Source: Phenylobacterium sp.
GTDB taxonomy: Bacteria > Pseudomonadota > Alphaproteobacteria > Caulobacterales > Caulobacteraceae
Assembly (NCBI RefSeq): GCF_016793285.1
Contig: NZ_JAEUMO010000177.1
Span: forward strand, 1-46,025
Direction: 5' to 3'
Length of the DNA: 46,025 nt
Every line of letters starts with the position of its first letter. Position 1 is the stretch's first letter. Positions 24,589-33,211 of this stretch are shown here, piece after piece. The translations under genes and the position numbers were made by a program. The notes beneath the pieces are model-generated. The model was not told the DNA's origin. It saw only the letters and a program-made list of their open reading frames with translations, and ran no database searches.

Positions 24589-25287
24589 ATGAAGATCGGC
24601 ATCCTCAAGACCGGCCGGCCGCCGAAGCCGGCGATCCCGCAGTTCGGGACCTACCCGGACATGTTCATGAACCTGCTAGGCCCCGACGCCTACGACTGGG
24701 TCACCTACGCCGCCGACGAGGGCGAGTATCCGGCCGCCCCGGACGACTGCGACGCCTACATCGTCACGGGCTCGGCGGCCGGCGTGTATGACGACGATCC
24801 GTGGATCGGCCAACTGATGGCCTTCCTGCGCGCCGCCAGGGGCCGGGCCAGGCTGGTGGGCGTCTGCTTCGGCCACCAGGCCATGGCGCAGGCGTTCGGG
24901 GGCGAGGTGACCAAGTCGCCCAAGGGCTGGGGCATCGGCGAGCACGCCTACGACGTGGTGTCGCAGGAGTCCTGGATGGACGGCGCGACCGCCATCCGCC
25001 TGCCGGCCTCGCACCAGGACCAGGTGATCGCCGCGCCGCCGCACGCGGACGTCGTCGCCCGCAGCGCCTTCACGCCCTTCGCCGCGCTCGCCTGGCGCGA
25101 CCAGCCGGCCATCTCGATGCAGCCGCATCCCGAGTTCGACCCGGCCTACGCCGCCGCCCTCATCGAAGCCCGCCGCGGCAGGGTCTATCCCGACGCCCAG
25201 GCCGACGCCGCCATCGCCAGCTTCGGCCGCCCCGACGACCGCGCGAGGGTCGGCGCCTGGATCAACGCCTTCCTGCGCGGCTCGTAG
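24589..25287 (+). CDS. Class I glutamine amidotransferase-like protein (GMP synthase GATase-like)
   Basis: A 232-residue stand-alone triad glutamine amidotransferase. The nucleophile is Cys93 in GVCFGHQ, and the His is in MQPHPEF, followed by the acid two residues later. The N-terminal TGSAAGVYDDDPWI is the oxyanion-strand region seen in YfeJ-like GATases. No synthetase domain is fused or adjacent, so the ammonia acceptor is unknown; gamma-glutamyl hydrolysis of a small molecule is another possibility. It ends the plus-strand run and converges with the GNAT gene at 25311. Confidence 0.85.
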   Translation: MKIGILKTGRPPKPAIPQFGTYPDMFMNLLGPDAYDWVTYAADEGEYPAAPDDCDAYIVTGSAAGVYDDDPWIGQLMAFLRAARGRARLVGVCFGHQAMAQAFGGEVTKSPKGWGIGEHAYDVVSQESWMDGATAIRLPASHQDQVIAAPPHADVVARSAFTPFAALAWRDQPAISMQPHPEFDPAYAAALIEARRGRVYPDAQADAAIASFGRPDDRARVGAWINAFLRGS

Positions 25288-25310
25288 GCCACGCAGGCGT
25301 CGCCGGCCGC

Positions 25311-25910
25311 TCAGGCGCCGAACACCATCCAGCACACGCTCTTCGGGCCGATCTCGTCCAGCCTGCGCCAGCCGTAGCGCTCGTAGAAGCGCTGCGCCCG
25401 CACGTTGGGCGGCTGGCAGCCCAGGTGGGCGCGCCCACCGATGGCGGCGAGCCAGGTGTCCATCAGCCGCTTGCCGACGCCCTTGCCCTGCAGCCGCGGC
25501 AAGAGGTCGATGTGCAGGTGCGCCGGCGCGAGATCGACCACGGCCTGCGGGTTCGCGGGCGGGTGGTGGATGTAGTAGGCGTCCCACTGCTCGCGGGTGC
25601 GCTCGCGCAGCGGCACGCCGGCGGTGTCGGCATATCGGGCCCGCAGCGCCGGCCACCACTCGGCCTCCAGCCGCGCCTCGAAGGCGCGCGTATCGGCCGT
25701 GCCCAGGATGTAGCCGGCGACGCCCTGCTCGTCCTCGGCCACGAACGCGTGCTGCGGCTCCAGCAGGCCGTAGGGCGCGGCGAAGATCTCGCCGATGATC
25801 CGGTGGTCCGCGTAGAGGTGCGTGCCGTCGGCGCCGTCGTCGCCGGTCTTGAGGCAGATGTCGTAGAGCGCCGGCAGGTCGCCTCCGCGGTAGGGACGGA
25901 CCTCGACCAT
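25311..25910 (-). CDS. GNAT-family N-acetyltransferase, 199 aa
   Basis: A GNAT enzyme with AHLHIDLLPRLQGKGVGKRLMDTW, containing the RxQGKGxG acetyl-CoA loop, and AQRFYERYGWRRLDE near the C-terminus. The N-terminal section (VEVRPYRGGDLPALYDICLKTGDDGADGTHLY) and the middle (SFPAH-like HHPPANPQ) match the group of GNATs related to eukaryotic O-GlcNAcase C-terminal domains. Its ATG overlaps the stop of the ChbG-like deacetylase gene by 1 base (TGATG). That suggests a shared function, perhaps successive modification of an amino sugar, but this is inference. Confidence 0.87.
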   Translation of the reverse strand: MVEVRPYRGGDLPALYDICLKTGDDGADGTHLYADHRIIGEIFAAPYGLLEPQHAFVAEDEQGVAGYILGTADTRAFEARLEAEWWPALRARYADTAGVPLRERTREQWDAYYIHHPPANPQAVVDLAPAHLHIDLLPRLQGKGVGKRLMDTWLAAIGGRAHLGCQPPNVRAQRFYERYGWRRLDEIGPKSVCWMVFGA

Positions 25911-26740
25911 CAGGCGGCCCGCATCAGGTCGCGCAGCGGCGCGAAGCTGATCAGCCTTGCGCCGGCCGCCTCGATCGCCTCGCGGTAGCCGGGCGACAGC
26001 ATCTCGGCGTAGTCGCCGACCCGGATGTCCGGCTCCCTCAGGTCGTAGCCGCGCAACTCGGGCCCGTCCTCGACCGGATGGAAGAACACCTCGGTCACGC
26101 CGGGCTTCAGGCGCGCCATCCGCTCGGCGAACGCCCCGCGCGACCGCGCCCAGATGTCGATGGTGTGGTCAGGGTAGACCACCCCCGCGTCGCTCGCCGG
26201 CTGCCGCGCGGCGAACCCGAACGTCTCTTCGACCCGCGTCCCGAACATCCGCACCGGCAGGCGATGCTCGGCCGCCAGCTCCAGGAAGATCGCCGAATAG
26301 CGCGGGTCGAGCTGCATGGTGCCCATGTGCGCGTCGAGGTGCGTGACGTCGACGCCCCAGGCGTGGGCCTGCTCGATCTGCGCCCGGCACTCGGCGCGCA
26401 CATCGGCCAGGTCGGCATTGTCCCAGACCGCCTGGATCGTCGCGGGCATGTAGCCCGTCTCGTCGTGCAGCGAGGCCGCGTTCGTCAGCGAGCGCCAGCG
26501 GTAGGCCGGATACTCGCAGGTGAGGGTCAGATGCACGCCGATGCCGCCGTTCCTGGCCCGCGCCGCGCCGTCCAGCGCCCAGGGGCAGGGGACCATCAGG
26601 GTCGCGCTGGTGGCCAGCCCGCGGTCAACGACATCGGCGATCGCGCGGTTGGCTGAAGCGGAGCTGCCCAGGTCGTCGCAGTTGACGATCAGGAGCTTCT
26701 CGTCGGGGCCGTAGCCCAGTCGCTCGGCCAGCGTCGTCAT
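25910..26740 (-). CDS. ChbG/YdjC-family carbohydrate deacetylase
   Basis: A 276-residue TIM-barrel deacetylase. The metal ligands are recognisable: Asp in NCDDLGSSASANRAI, His in GVHLTLTCEYP, and a second His in THLDAHMGTMQ. The family hydrolyses the acetamide of chito-oligosaccharides or related amino sugars. The C-terminal FFHPVEDGPELR is also conserved. It lies 7 bases after hemF and is directly fused translationally to the following GNAT gene. The natural sugar is unknown and no chitinase or sugar transporter is nearby. Confidence 0.88.
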   Translation of the reverse strand: MTTLAERLGYGPDEKLLIVNCDDLGSSASANRAIADVVDRGLATSATLMVPCPWALDGAARARNGGIGVHLTLTCEYPAYRWRSLTNAASLHDETGYMPATIQAVWDNADLADVRAECRAQIEQAHAWGVDVTHLDAHMGTMQLDPRYSAIFLELAAEHRLPVRMFGTRVEETFGFAARQPASDAGVVYPDHTIDIWARSRGAFAERMARLKPGVTEVFFHPVEDGPELRGYDLREPDIRVGDYAEMLSPGYREAIEAAGARLISFAPLRDLMRAA

Positions 26741-26747
26741 CCAGGTC

Positions 26748-27632
26748 TCAGGTCCACGCCGCCACCGGTGGCATCGACGACAGGATCGTCTCGATGTTCC
26801 CGCCGGCCTTCAGGCCGAACATCGTGCCCCGGTCGTACAGCAGGTTGAACTCGACGTAGCGGCCGCGTCGCACCAGTTGCTGCTGACGGTCGGCCTCGCT
26901 CCACGGCTCCGCCATGCGATGGCGCACGATCTTCGGATAGACGTCCAGGAACGCCTCGCCCACGGCCCGGGTGAATGCGAAGTCCTTCTCGAAGTCGCCG
27001 GTGTTGTGCCGGTCGTAGAAGATGCCGCCCACGCCGCGCGTCTCGCCCCGGTGCGGCAGGTAGAAGTATTCGTCGCACCAGGCCCTGTACTTCGCGTGCC
27101 ACTCGGGATCGAAGGCGTCGCAGGCCGCCTGCATCGCGGCGTGGAACAGCTTGGCGTCGTCGGCGTCCTGGCTGCGTTGCTCGTCGACCATCGGCGTGAG
27201 GTCGGCCCCGCCGCCGAACCAGCTTTCGGCCGTCGAGAGGAAGCGGGTGTTCATATGTACGGTTGGCGCCCGCGGGCTGCGCGGGTGGACGATCAGGCTG
27301 ATCGAGGCCGAGACGTAGGATGGATCCTTGTCGGCGCCCGGCATGGTCGCGGCCATCTCGGGCGAGAAGCGGGCCAGCGCCGCCGAGGTGTGGACGCCCG
27401 CCTTTTCGAACAGCCGGCCCCTCAGGAATCCGCCGGTCCCACCGCCGACGCCGGTCTCGCGCGTCCACGGCCGCATTTCGAAGCGGCCCGGTTCGCCGGG
27501 GAACAGGTCGGCCGGGGCTTCGTCCTCCAGCCGCTCCAGCTCGGCGCAGATGCGCGTCTGCAACGCCTCGAACCAGGTCTTCGCCCGTTCGCGGCGCTCG
27601 AGAATCTCGGTGGGCAGGGTGGTGTTGGTCAT
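26748..27632 (-). CDS. hemF: Oxygen-dependent coproporphyrinogen-III oxidase HemF
   Basis: A 294-residue enzyme that oxidatively decarboxylates coproporphyrinogen III to protoporphyrinogen IX using oxygen. Family blocks are intact: FEMRPWTRETGVGGGTGGFLRG at the N-terminus, HMNTRFLSTAESWFGGGADLTPM in the centre, CDEYFYLPHRGETRGVGGIFYD, and RRGRYVEFNLLYDRGTMFGL near the C-terminus. Heme made here would serve the cytochrome bc1 genes encoded divergently at 28277. The ATG 27632 overlaps the trmL stop by 4 bases. It is the second gene of the trmL-hemF-deacetylase-GNAT operon. Confidence 0.97.
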   Translation of the reverse strand: MTNTTLPTEILERRERAKTWFEALQTRICAELERLEDEAPADLFPGEPGRFEMRPWTRETGVGGGTGGFLRGRLFEKAGVHTSAALARFSPEMAATMPGADKDPSYVSASISLIVHPRSPRAPTVHMNTRFLSTAESWFGGGADLTPMVDEQRSQDADDAKLFHAAMQAACDAFDPEWHAKYRAWCDEYFYLPHRGETRGVGGIFYDRHNTGDFEKDFAFTRAVGEAFLDVYPKIVRHRMAEPWSEADRQQQLVRRGRYVEFNLLYDRGTMFGLKAGGNIETILSSMPPVAAWT

Positions 27633-28105
27633 GACGCCTGTTCTGCCGGGAGGGCGGGGAAGGCCTTGATCTGCCTCAACCCTTCGCCCAGCGCCAGCGT
27701 CGCGGCCGTCACCACGTTCAGCGAGCGGGCGCCGGGCGCCAGCGGGATCACGACGCGGGCGTCCGCGGCGGCGTCGACGTCGTCGGGAACGCCTGCGCTC
27801 TCGCGGCCGAACAGCAGGATGTCCGAGGGCTCGAACGCGAAACGGTGAAACGGCTCCGCCGCCTTGGTGGTGAACAGCACCAGCCGGCCCTTGCCGGCGG
27901 AATCCGCTCGAAAATCCGCCCACCCGGCGTGGCGGCGGACGTCCGCGATGGCCGCGTAGTCCATGGCCGCGCGGCGGATCGCCGCGTCGCTGAGGGGGAA
28001 GCCGCAGGGCCCGATCACGTCCAGCGGAACGCCCAGGCAGGCGGCCAAGCGGATGGCCGCGCCCAGGTTTTGCGGAATGTCCGGTTGAAAAAGCGCCAAA
28101 CGCAT
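27629..28105 (-). CDS. trmL: tRNA (cytidine(34)-2'-O)-methyltransferase TrmL
   Basis: A 158-residue SPOUT methyltransferase that 2'-O-methylates the wobble base of leucine tRNAs. It has the compact MRLALFQPDIPQNLGAAIRL start, and the SAM-binding trefoil knot appears as LLFGRESAGVP and VIPLAPGARSLNVVTAATLAL. No extra domains are present, as expected for TrmL. The ATG 28105 starts exactly at the conserved N-terminus. It is first in its operon and is divergent from petA over 171 bases. Confidence 0.93.
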   Translation of the reverse strand: MRLALFQPDIPQNLGAAIRLAACLGVPLDVIGPCGFPLSDAAIRRAAMDYAAIADVRRHAGWADFRADSAGKGRLVLFTTKAAEPFHRFAFEPSDILLFGRESAGVPDDVDAAADARVVIPLAPGARSLNVVTAATLALGEGLRQIKAFPALPAEQAS

Positions 28106-28276
28106 TCTAAGGCCTCTCGCCATCGGGTGTGGCCGGGGCGACGGGGCACGAATCACGGGGGCGCGGCCAAAGGGTTCGCATCGTCTCTGTGTAGCGTGCC
28201 CAGCCCCCGACCGTCCCGGGAAACGGCCCGCTTCCGCTTGCGCGGCGGCGATGGCCGTAATGAGCTTTCGGGTCTC

Positions 28277-28867
28277 ATGGGCAAACCGCCCGGCGGGCCC
28301 CTTTCGAAGGGTAGCTTCAAGGTGGCCGACACCGTCGTGGGCGCAAATCCCGACCCGCACGCCGATCCAAGCCGGCGCGACTTCATCCACATCGCCGCCG
28401 TCGCGGGCGCCGCCGGCGCCGTCGCGGGCATCGCCTGGCCGCTGATCGACCAGATGAACCCCGCGGGCGACACGCTGGCGCTGGCGTCCATCGAGTTCGA
28501 CCTCTCCAAGGTCGTCGAGGGCCAGCAGGTCGTGATCAAGTGGCGCGGCAAGCCGCTGTTCGTGCGCAACCGCACCGCCGCCGAGATCCAGAAGGCGGTC
28601 GCGACCCCGCTGTCGGAACTGCGCGACCCCGAGACGGACGAGGCGCGCCACAAGCCGGGCAAGCCCCAGTGGCTGGTCCTGATCGGCACCTGCACGCACC
28701 TGGGCTGCGTGCCTACGTTCGGGGGCGGCGACTACGGCGGCTGGTTCTGCCCCTGCCACGGCTCGCACTACGACACCTCCGGCCGCATCCGTAAGGGTCC
28801 GGCGCCCAAGAACCTGGCCGTGCCGGACTGGGATTTCCTCTCCGACACCAAGATCAAGGTGGGCTGA
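28277..28867 (+). CDS. petA: Ubiquinol-cytochrome c reductase, Rieske iron-sulfur subunit
   Basis: A 196-residue (or shorter) Rieske protein of the bc1 complex, which takes electrons from ubiquinol to cytochrome c1. A membrane anchor follows SRRDF at about 34-60 ([19 protein letters not shown]), with a twin-Arg export signal. The 2Fe-2S ligands are in CTHLGC (139-144) and CPCHGSH (158-164). The linked disulfide Cys are present. The start is uncertain: ATG 28277 gives 196 residues, while a GTG at 28322 ([13 protein letters not shown]...) has an AGGG ribosome site 10 bases upstream and gives 181. It is the first gene of petABC, 5 bases before petB. Confidence 0.95.
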   Translation: MGKPPGGPLSKGSFKVADTVVGANPDPHADPSRRDFIHIAAVAGAAGAVAGIAWPLIDQMNPAGDTLALASIEFDLSKVVEGQQVVIKWRGKPLFVRNRTAAEIQKAVATPLSELRDPETDEARHKPGKPQWLVLIGTCTHLGCVPTFGGGDYGGWFCPCHGSHYDTSGRIRKGPAPKNLAVPDWDFLSDTKIKVG

Positions 28868-28872
28868 AACCG

Positions 28873-30192
28873 ATGAGCGGACCTTCCACCTACGAGCCCA
28901 AGACCGGCATCGAGCGCTGGCTCGACACGCGCCTTCCCATCGTGCGCTTCATGTACGACACGGCGCTCGACTTCCCGACCCCGAAGAACCTGAACTACTG
29001 GTGGACCTTCGGCGGCATCCTGGCGCTGATGCTCGGCCTCCAGATCGCCACCGGTGTCGTGCTCGCGATGCACTACGTGCCGCACGTGGACTACGCCTTC
29101 GCGTCGGTCGAACGCATCATGCGCGACGTCAACTACGGTTGGCTCATCCGCTACATGCACGCCAACGGCGCCTCGATGTTCTTCCTGGCGGTCTACCTCC
29201 ACATGATCCGCAACCTCTACTACGGCTCCTACAAGGCGCCGCGCGAGGTGCTCTGGATCCTGGGCTGCCTGATCTACCTCGCCATGATGGCCACGGGCTT
29301 CATCGGCTACGTGCTGCCCTGGGGCCAGATGAGCTTCCATGGCGCCGTCGTGATCACCAACCTGTTCGGCGCCCTGCCGATCATCGGCCCGCCGATCACC
29401 ACCTGGCTGTGGGGCGGCTTCGCGGTCGACAACGCCACGCTGAACCGCTTCTTCTCGCTGCACTACCTGCTGCCGTTCGTGATCGCAGGCTTGGTGATCC
29501 TGCACATCTGGGCGCTGCACGTGCCGGGCAACAACAACCCGACCGGCGTGAACGTGAAGTCGAAGGCCGACACCGTTCCGTTCCATCCGTACTACACGGT
29601 GAAGGACGGCTTCGCGATCGGGGTGTTCCTGCTGCTGTTCGGCGCCTTCGTGTTCTACAACCCCAACGTCCTGGGCCACGCCGACAATTACATCCCGGCC
29701 AACCCGCTGGTGACCCCGGCGCACATCGTGCCCGAATGGTACTTCCTGCCGTTCTACGCGATCCTGCGGGCGGTTCCGGACAAGCTGGGCGGCGTGCTCC
29801 TGATGTTCGGCGCCATCGCGACCCTGTTCGTGCTCCCCTGGCTCGACACGTCGAAGGTGCGCTCCATGCGCTACCGCCCGACCGCGAAGTGGTACTTCTG
29901 GATCTTCGTGCTCGCGGCCCTGGTGCTGGGCTACTGCGGCGGCCAACTGCCGGACAATCCGGTGATCGGCGCGCCGACGGGCCTCATGCTGCTCGACGCC
30001 GACGTGAATTCGATGGTGTGGCTGAGCCGCGTGGCGACGCTCTACTTCTTCGCCTACTTCTGGATCATCCTCCCGGTCCTCGGCCTGACGGAAACCCCGC
30101 TGCCGGTGCCGGAGGGCATCTCGGAACCTGTCCTGTCGCATCCCGCCACGACGCCGACCGGCGCTGCGGCGTCGCCTGAAAAGAGGGGCTGA
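28873..30192 (+). CDS. petB: Ubiquinol-cytochrome c reductase, cytochrome b subunit
   Basis: A 439-residue membrane protein of eight or so transmembrane helices carrying hemes bL and bH. The paired His ligands lie in helix B ([20 protein letters not shown]) and helix D ([20 protein letters not shown]). The quinol-site [13 protein letters not shown] is the Qo PEWY motif. The C-terminal domain includes [11 protein letters not shown]. It is preceded by petA and followed after 5 bases by petC. Length is typical for the alphaproteobacterial form. Confidence 0.98.
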   Translation: MSGPSTYEPKTGIERWLDTRLPIVRFMYDTALDFPTPKNLNYWWTFGGILALMLGLQIATGVVLAMHYVPHVDYAFASVERIMRDVNYGWLIRYMHANGASMFFLAVYLHMIRNLYYGSYKAPREVLWILGCLIYLAMMATGFIGYVLPWGQMSFHGAVVITNLFGALPIIGPPITTWLWGGFAVDNATLNRFFSLHYLLPFVIAGLVILHIWALHVPGNNNPTGVNVKSKADTVPFHPYYTVKDGFAIGVFLLLFGAFVFYNPNVLGHADNYIPANPLVTPAHIVPEWYFLPFYAILRAVPDKLGGVLLMFGAIATLFVLPWLDTSKVRSMRYRPTAKWYFWIFVLAALVLGYCGGQLPDNPVIGAPTGLMLLDADVNSMVWLSRVATLYFFAYFWIILPVLGLTETPLPVPEGISEPVLSHPATTPTGAAASPEKRG

Positions 30193-30197
30193 GCCTC

Positions 30198-31043
30198 ATG
30201 CTGCGCAAAGCTATCGCGCTCGCTGCTCTGGGGATCGCTCTCGTCGCCGGTCCGGCCGCGGCCAACACGGGCGAAGGCTATGAGCTGCGTCACCCCAAGT
30301 GGACCTTCACCGGTCCCTTCGGGAAGTTCGATCCCGCCCAACTGCAACGGGGCTACAAGGTCTATCGGGAGGTCTGCGCGGCCTGCCACGCCATGGACCT
30401 GATGTACTTCCGCAACCTCGGGCAATCGTCGGGGCCGTTCTACGACGCGGAGTACAAGAACCCGAACGACAACCCCTATGTGAAGTCGCTGGCCAAGGAC
30501 ATCCAGGTCCCGGACATCGACTCCGAGACCGGCGACGTCATCCAGCGTCCGGCCACCCCGGCCGACAGGTTCCCGAAGCCGTTCCCGAACGAGGCGGCCG
30601 CGCGCGCCTCGAACGGCGGCGCGGCGCCCCCGGACCTCTCGGTCATCGCCAAGGCGCGCGAGGGCGGCCCCGACTACATCTACTCGATCCTGACCGGATA
30701 CCTGGCGCCGCCGGCCGGCCTCACCATGACGCCGACCCAGCACTACAACGCCTACATGGCCGGCGACCTCGCGCCCTACTGGAAGGGCCAGGGCCACGCG
30801 CCGAAGGGCGGCTTCATCGCCATGCCGGCTCCGCTGGCCGACGGGAAGGTGACCTTCGACGACGGCAAGCCGTCGACGGTGGCGCAACAGGCCGAGGACG
30901 TCACCGCCTTCCTCGCCTGGGCCGCCGAGCCCAAGCAGACCGAACGCAAGCAGTTCGGCCTGGGCGCGATGATCTACCTGCTGATCTTCACGGTCATCCT
31001 GTACTTCAGCTACCGCCGCGTCTGGCGCAACGTCGCCCACTGA
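30198..31043 (+). CDS. petC: Ubiquinol-cytochrome c reductase, cytochrome c1 subunit
   Basis: A 281-residue periplasmic membrane-anchored cytochrome. There is a signal peptide (ending PAAAN), the heme attachment CAACH at about 58-62, a Met axial ligand region (around GLTMTPTQHYNAYM or the later MPAPL), and a C-terminal anchor YLLIFTVILYFSYRRVW. It passes electrons to soluble or membrane cytochrome c. It is last in the petABC operon and is followed by a strong terminator. Confidence 0.97.
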   Translation: MLRKAIALAALGIALVAGPAAANTGEGYELRHPKWTFTGPFGKFDPAQLQRGYKVYREVCAACHAMDLMYFRNLGQSSGPFYDAEYKNPNDNPYVKSLAKDIQVPDIDSETGDVIQRPATPADRFPKPFPNEAAARASNGGAAPPDLSVIAKAREGGPDYIYSILTGYLAPPAGLTMTPTQHYNAYMAGDLAPYWKGQGHAPKGGFIAMPAPLADGKVTFDDGKPSTVAQQAEDVTAFLAWAAEPKQTERKQFGLGAMIYLLIFTVILYFSYRRVWRNVAH

Positions 31044-31066
31044 GGCGGCCCCCGCGCAGGAACACG

Positions 31067-31092
31067 AAGGCCCCGGATCGCTCCGGGGCCTT
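31067..31092 (+). terminator. Rho-independent terminator of petABC
   Basis: A perfect 11-bp stem (AAGGCCCCGGA at 31067-31077, TCCGGGGCCTT at 31082-31092) with a TCGC loop, followed by TTCGTTT. It begins 23 bases after the petC stop. Confidence 0.92.
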
Positions 31093-31150
31093 TTCGTTTG
31101 GACGCTTCCCCGGGTTTGTCCGCGGAAGACCAGCAGGCGGGCGAGGCTCG

Positions 31151-31945
31151 CTACCTTGCCGGCGCGACGATCAGCCTTCCCGCCGGGAAGTCGAAGCGCA
31201 GACGGAAGTTGGCGAGCACCTGGCCGCCCAGCGCGCCCGCGACCTCGCCGTCGGGCTTCATCAGCCCCGCCGCCACGTCCAGGCCCACCGCCCCGCCGAA
31301 CCGCACGACCGGCAGCCGCGCGAGCCACACGCCGTCAGGATAGAGTTCGGCCGGCCTGGCGGCGCCCGGCACCGCCGCCACGTCGTCGGCCAACCGCATC
31401 GGGGCGTTCATGCCCGTGGCGATCACGAAGCGGCCCACGAGCTCGTGCGCGCCGTCCGCCACCGCGGCCTCCGCCGTCGGGCGACCGGCGTCCCAGCCAA
31501 GCGCCAGCGCCTCGCCCCTGAACGCCGGCGCCTCGCCGGGCGGCGACAGCCGCAGGCGGCACGGCGCGTAGGTCACGTCGACCACATAGCCTTTCAGCAC
31601 GTCCGCCCCGATCACGCCCGGGGCCGGTGTGGGCAGGTTCCAGGTGCGGATGTCCAGCGGCGCGATCCTGAGCGGTCGCGCGACCATCCGCGCGCCGGCC
31701 AGTTGCACGTCGCCGGCGGCCGTCGCGCCGTCGAAGCCCGCCGCCTGCGCCTGAGTCTCGTCCAGCGTGGTGAGCGGCGCGCCCGTGTCGATGATGTAGT
31801 CCCCCGCGATCCCTGCGACGACCGAAGGCGCCGTGATCACGCCCGCCTCGTAGCGGCACGCGACTTCGCCCGCGGCGGCGGGCCCTGCCGCCGCCGCGAT
31901 CCATCCGACACCGAGGAGACTCAACCGGACCACCGGCCTCACCAT
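31151..31945 (-). CDS. Exported retropepsin-like aspartyl protease family protein
   Basis: A 264-residue protein. A signal peptide (about 27 residues, ending GPAAAG) leads into a clan AA aspartic protease fold. The active-site motif is YIIDTGAPLT, and the flap/hydrophobic segments are AGFDGATAAGDVQLAG and VIGADVLKGYVVDVTY. A second half reads FVIATGMNAPM, where the second motif has ATG in place of DTG, so this arrangement suggests a two-lobed enzyme with only one catalytic Asp. The ATG 31945 was picked because it starts the signal peptide; longer frames only add non-conserved residues. The substrate is unknown. Confidence 0.75.
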   Translation of the reverse strand: MVRPVVRLSLLGVGWIAAAAGPAAAGEVACRYEAGVITAPSVVAGIAGDYIIDTGAPLTTLDETQAQAAGFDGATAAGDVQLAGARMVARPLRIAPLDIRTWNLPTPAPGVIGADVLKGYVVDVTYAPCRLRLSPPGEAPAFRGEALALGWDAGRPTAEAAVADGAHELVGRFVIATGMNAPMRLADDVAAVPGAARPAELYPDGVWLARLPVVRFGGAVGLDVAAGLMKPDGEVAGALGGQVLANFRLRFDFPAGRLIVAPAR

Positions 31946-32006
31946 ACCGCGGGACGCGGGGCTTTCCCGCCTTATACCCGCCGCGCGAGGCCTTACATTC
32001 GAGGGC

Positions 32007-32480
32007 ATGGCCCATACGCCCGCCTGGCGGAACTTCAAGCGCACCGAGGATCTCACCGTCGCGACGGCGGCGCTGATCTATGCCGGGGCGGTGGTTCACG
32101 CCTTCAACCGCCTGCCGGGCGAGACCGTGCTGATCGCCCAGCGCACGCTGCTCTGGCCCGGCATCTTCCTCAGCCTCTCGCTCGCGCTCCCGCTGGCGCT
32201 GGGCGTCATCCGCCGTCCGCTCACGCGCTACGTCTGGATGAGCTTCCAGGCCGGCTTTGGGCAGAGCGTCCGCTCGATCGTCGGCGGCGTGGTCCTGCTG
32301 ACCGCCGCCGCGGCCTTCATGTACTGGCAGATCTCGAACGCGGCGAACGGCGGCCGATATCCCGCGGGCGTCTTCTCCGGCTATGCCGCGGGCATCGGGA
32401 TCCTGGCCGCCCAGGCGCTTCTGGTCCGCGTGCTGGAGCGCCACCCCGAGGTGAAGAAGCAGATCGAGGCGCAGGACTGA
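32007..32480 (+). CDS. Hypothetical membrane protein with four predicted helices, 157 aa
   Basis: I cannot assign a named family. Four hydrophobic segments appear at about residues 16-34 (VATAALIYAGAVVHAF), 48-68, 91-110 and 123-141. The ends are charged (N-terminal KRTED, C-terminal ERHPEVKKQIEAQD), consistent with both termini in the cytoplasm. The segment TRYVWMSFQAGFGQSV is the most distinctive part. It is divergent from the retropepsin-like gene (61 bases) and converges with the dienelactone hydrolase pair. A GC hairpin follows its stop. Confidence 0.65.
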   Translation: MAHTPAWRNFKRTEDLTVATAALIYAGAVVHAFNRLPGETVLIAQRTLLWPGIFLSLSLALPLALGVIRRPLTRYVWMSFQAGFGQSVRSIVGGVVLLTAAAAFMYWQISNAANGGRYPAGVFSGYAAGIGILAAQALLVRVLERHPEVKKQIEAQD

Positions 32481-32511
32481 GCCCCCGGCGCCGTCGCGCG
32501 CGCCGGGGGCT
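32480..32511. terminator. GC hairpin between convergent genes, possible bidirectional terminator
   Basis: A perfect 12-bp stem (32480-32491 with 32500-32511) with an 8-base loop overlaps the last base of the membrane-protein stop codon and sits 14 bases from the end of the opposing gene. There is no T tract on either side, so termination would be Rho-dependent or weak. Confidence 0.5.
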
Positions 32512-32525
32512 GTCGGCGGCGCTGC

Positions 32526-33206
32526 CTACGCCTCGCCGCGCGCGCCGCCGCTCCGTGCGAAGAGTTGCAGGGTCCGCAGGCGCGCCAGCCGCGCCGAGTC
32601 CTCATGGAACCCGTTCGGGGCCATGAAGGCGTGGCCGGCCTCGTAGACGAAGACCGGCAGGTCAGGATGCGCCGCGCGGATGGCCTCGACGTCGGCGGGC
32701 GGGATCAGCGGGTCAGTCTTGCCCAGGTGCAGGATGGTCGGGATCTTCGGCGTGTCGTCCAGGAAGGTCGCGATCTGGCCGCCGTAGAAGGCCGAGACCG
32801 CCGCCAGCCCACCGCAGCGCGACGCCGCCAGCCAGGCCACGTTGCCGCCGAAGCAGAAGCCCATGGCGAACACCGGCGGCGCGAGCGCGTCGATCGCGCC
32901 CTGCACCGCATCCAGGACGGCCACGCCCCAGCCGCTGGCCTGCGCCATGCCGTTCTGGCGCGTCTGCAGGGCCGGATCCGTGTCGCGTTCGGCGAAGCCG
33001 CGCCGGCTGCGGTCGAACAGGCTGGGGAGCAGCACCTCGTAGCCGATCGCGGCGAACGTGTCGGCGAGGTCCCGCAAGTGTGGGGTCACGCCCCAGATCG
33101 CGTGGCAGATGACGAGCCCGCCGCGCCTCGCCTCGGTCGGCGCGGCGCGATAGGTGTCGAAGCGGAAGCCGTCGACCGGGCTCGCGACCTGGACGGTCTC
33201 GCCCAC
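32526..33206 (-). CDS. Dienelactone hydrolase family protein (copy 1)
   Basis: A 226-residue alpha/beta-hydrolase. The family's catalytic triad is visible: Cys nucleophile in MGFCFGGN, Asp in GKTDPLIP, and His in EAGHAFM. These enzymes open lactone rings in aromatic degradation, or act as carboxyl esterases on unknown substrates. Translation starts at a GTG (33206), 5 bases after the stop of the second copy, so the two are an operon. Sequence similarity with its neighbour over the whole length (GETVQVASPVDGF vs GETIKLAGADGF) marks an old tandem duplication. Confidence 0.87.
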   Translation of the reverse strand: MGETVQVASPVDGFRFDTYRAAPTEARRGGLVICHAIWGVTPHLRDLADTFAAIGYEVLLPSLFDRSRRGFAERDTDPALQTRQNGMAQASGWGVAVLDAVQGAIDALAPPVFAMGFCFGGNVAWLAASRCGGLAAVSAFYGGQIATFLDDTPKIPTILHLGKTDPLIPPADVEAIRAAHPDLPVFVYEAGHAFMAPNGFHEDSARLARLRTLQLFARSGGARGEA

Positions 33207-33211
33207 CGCGC

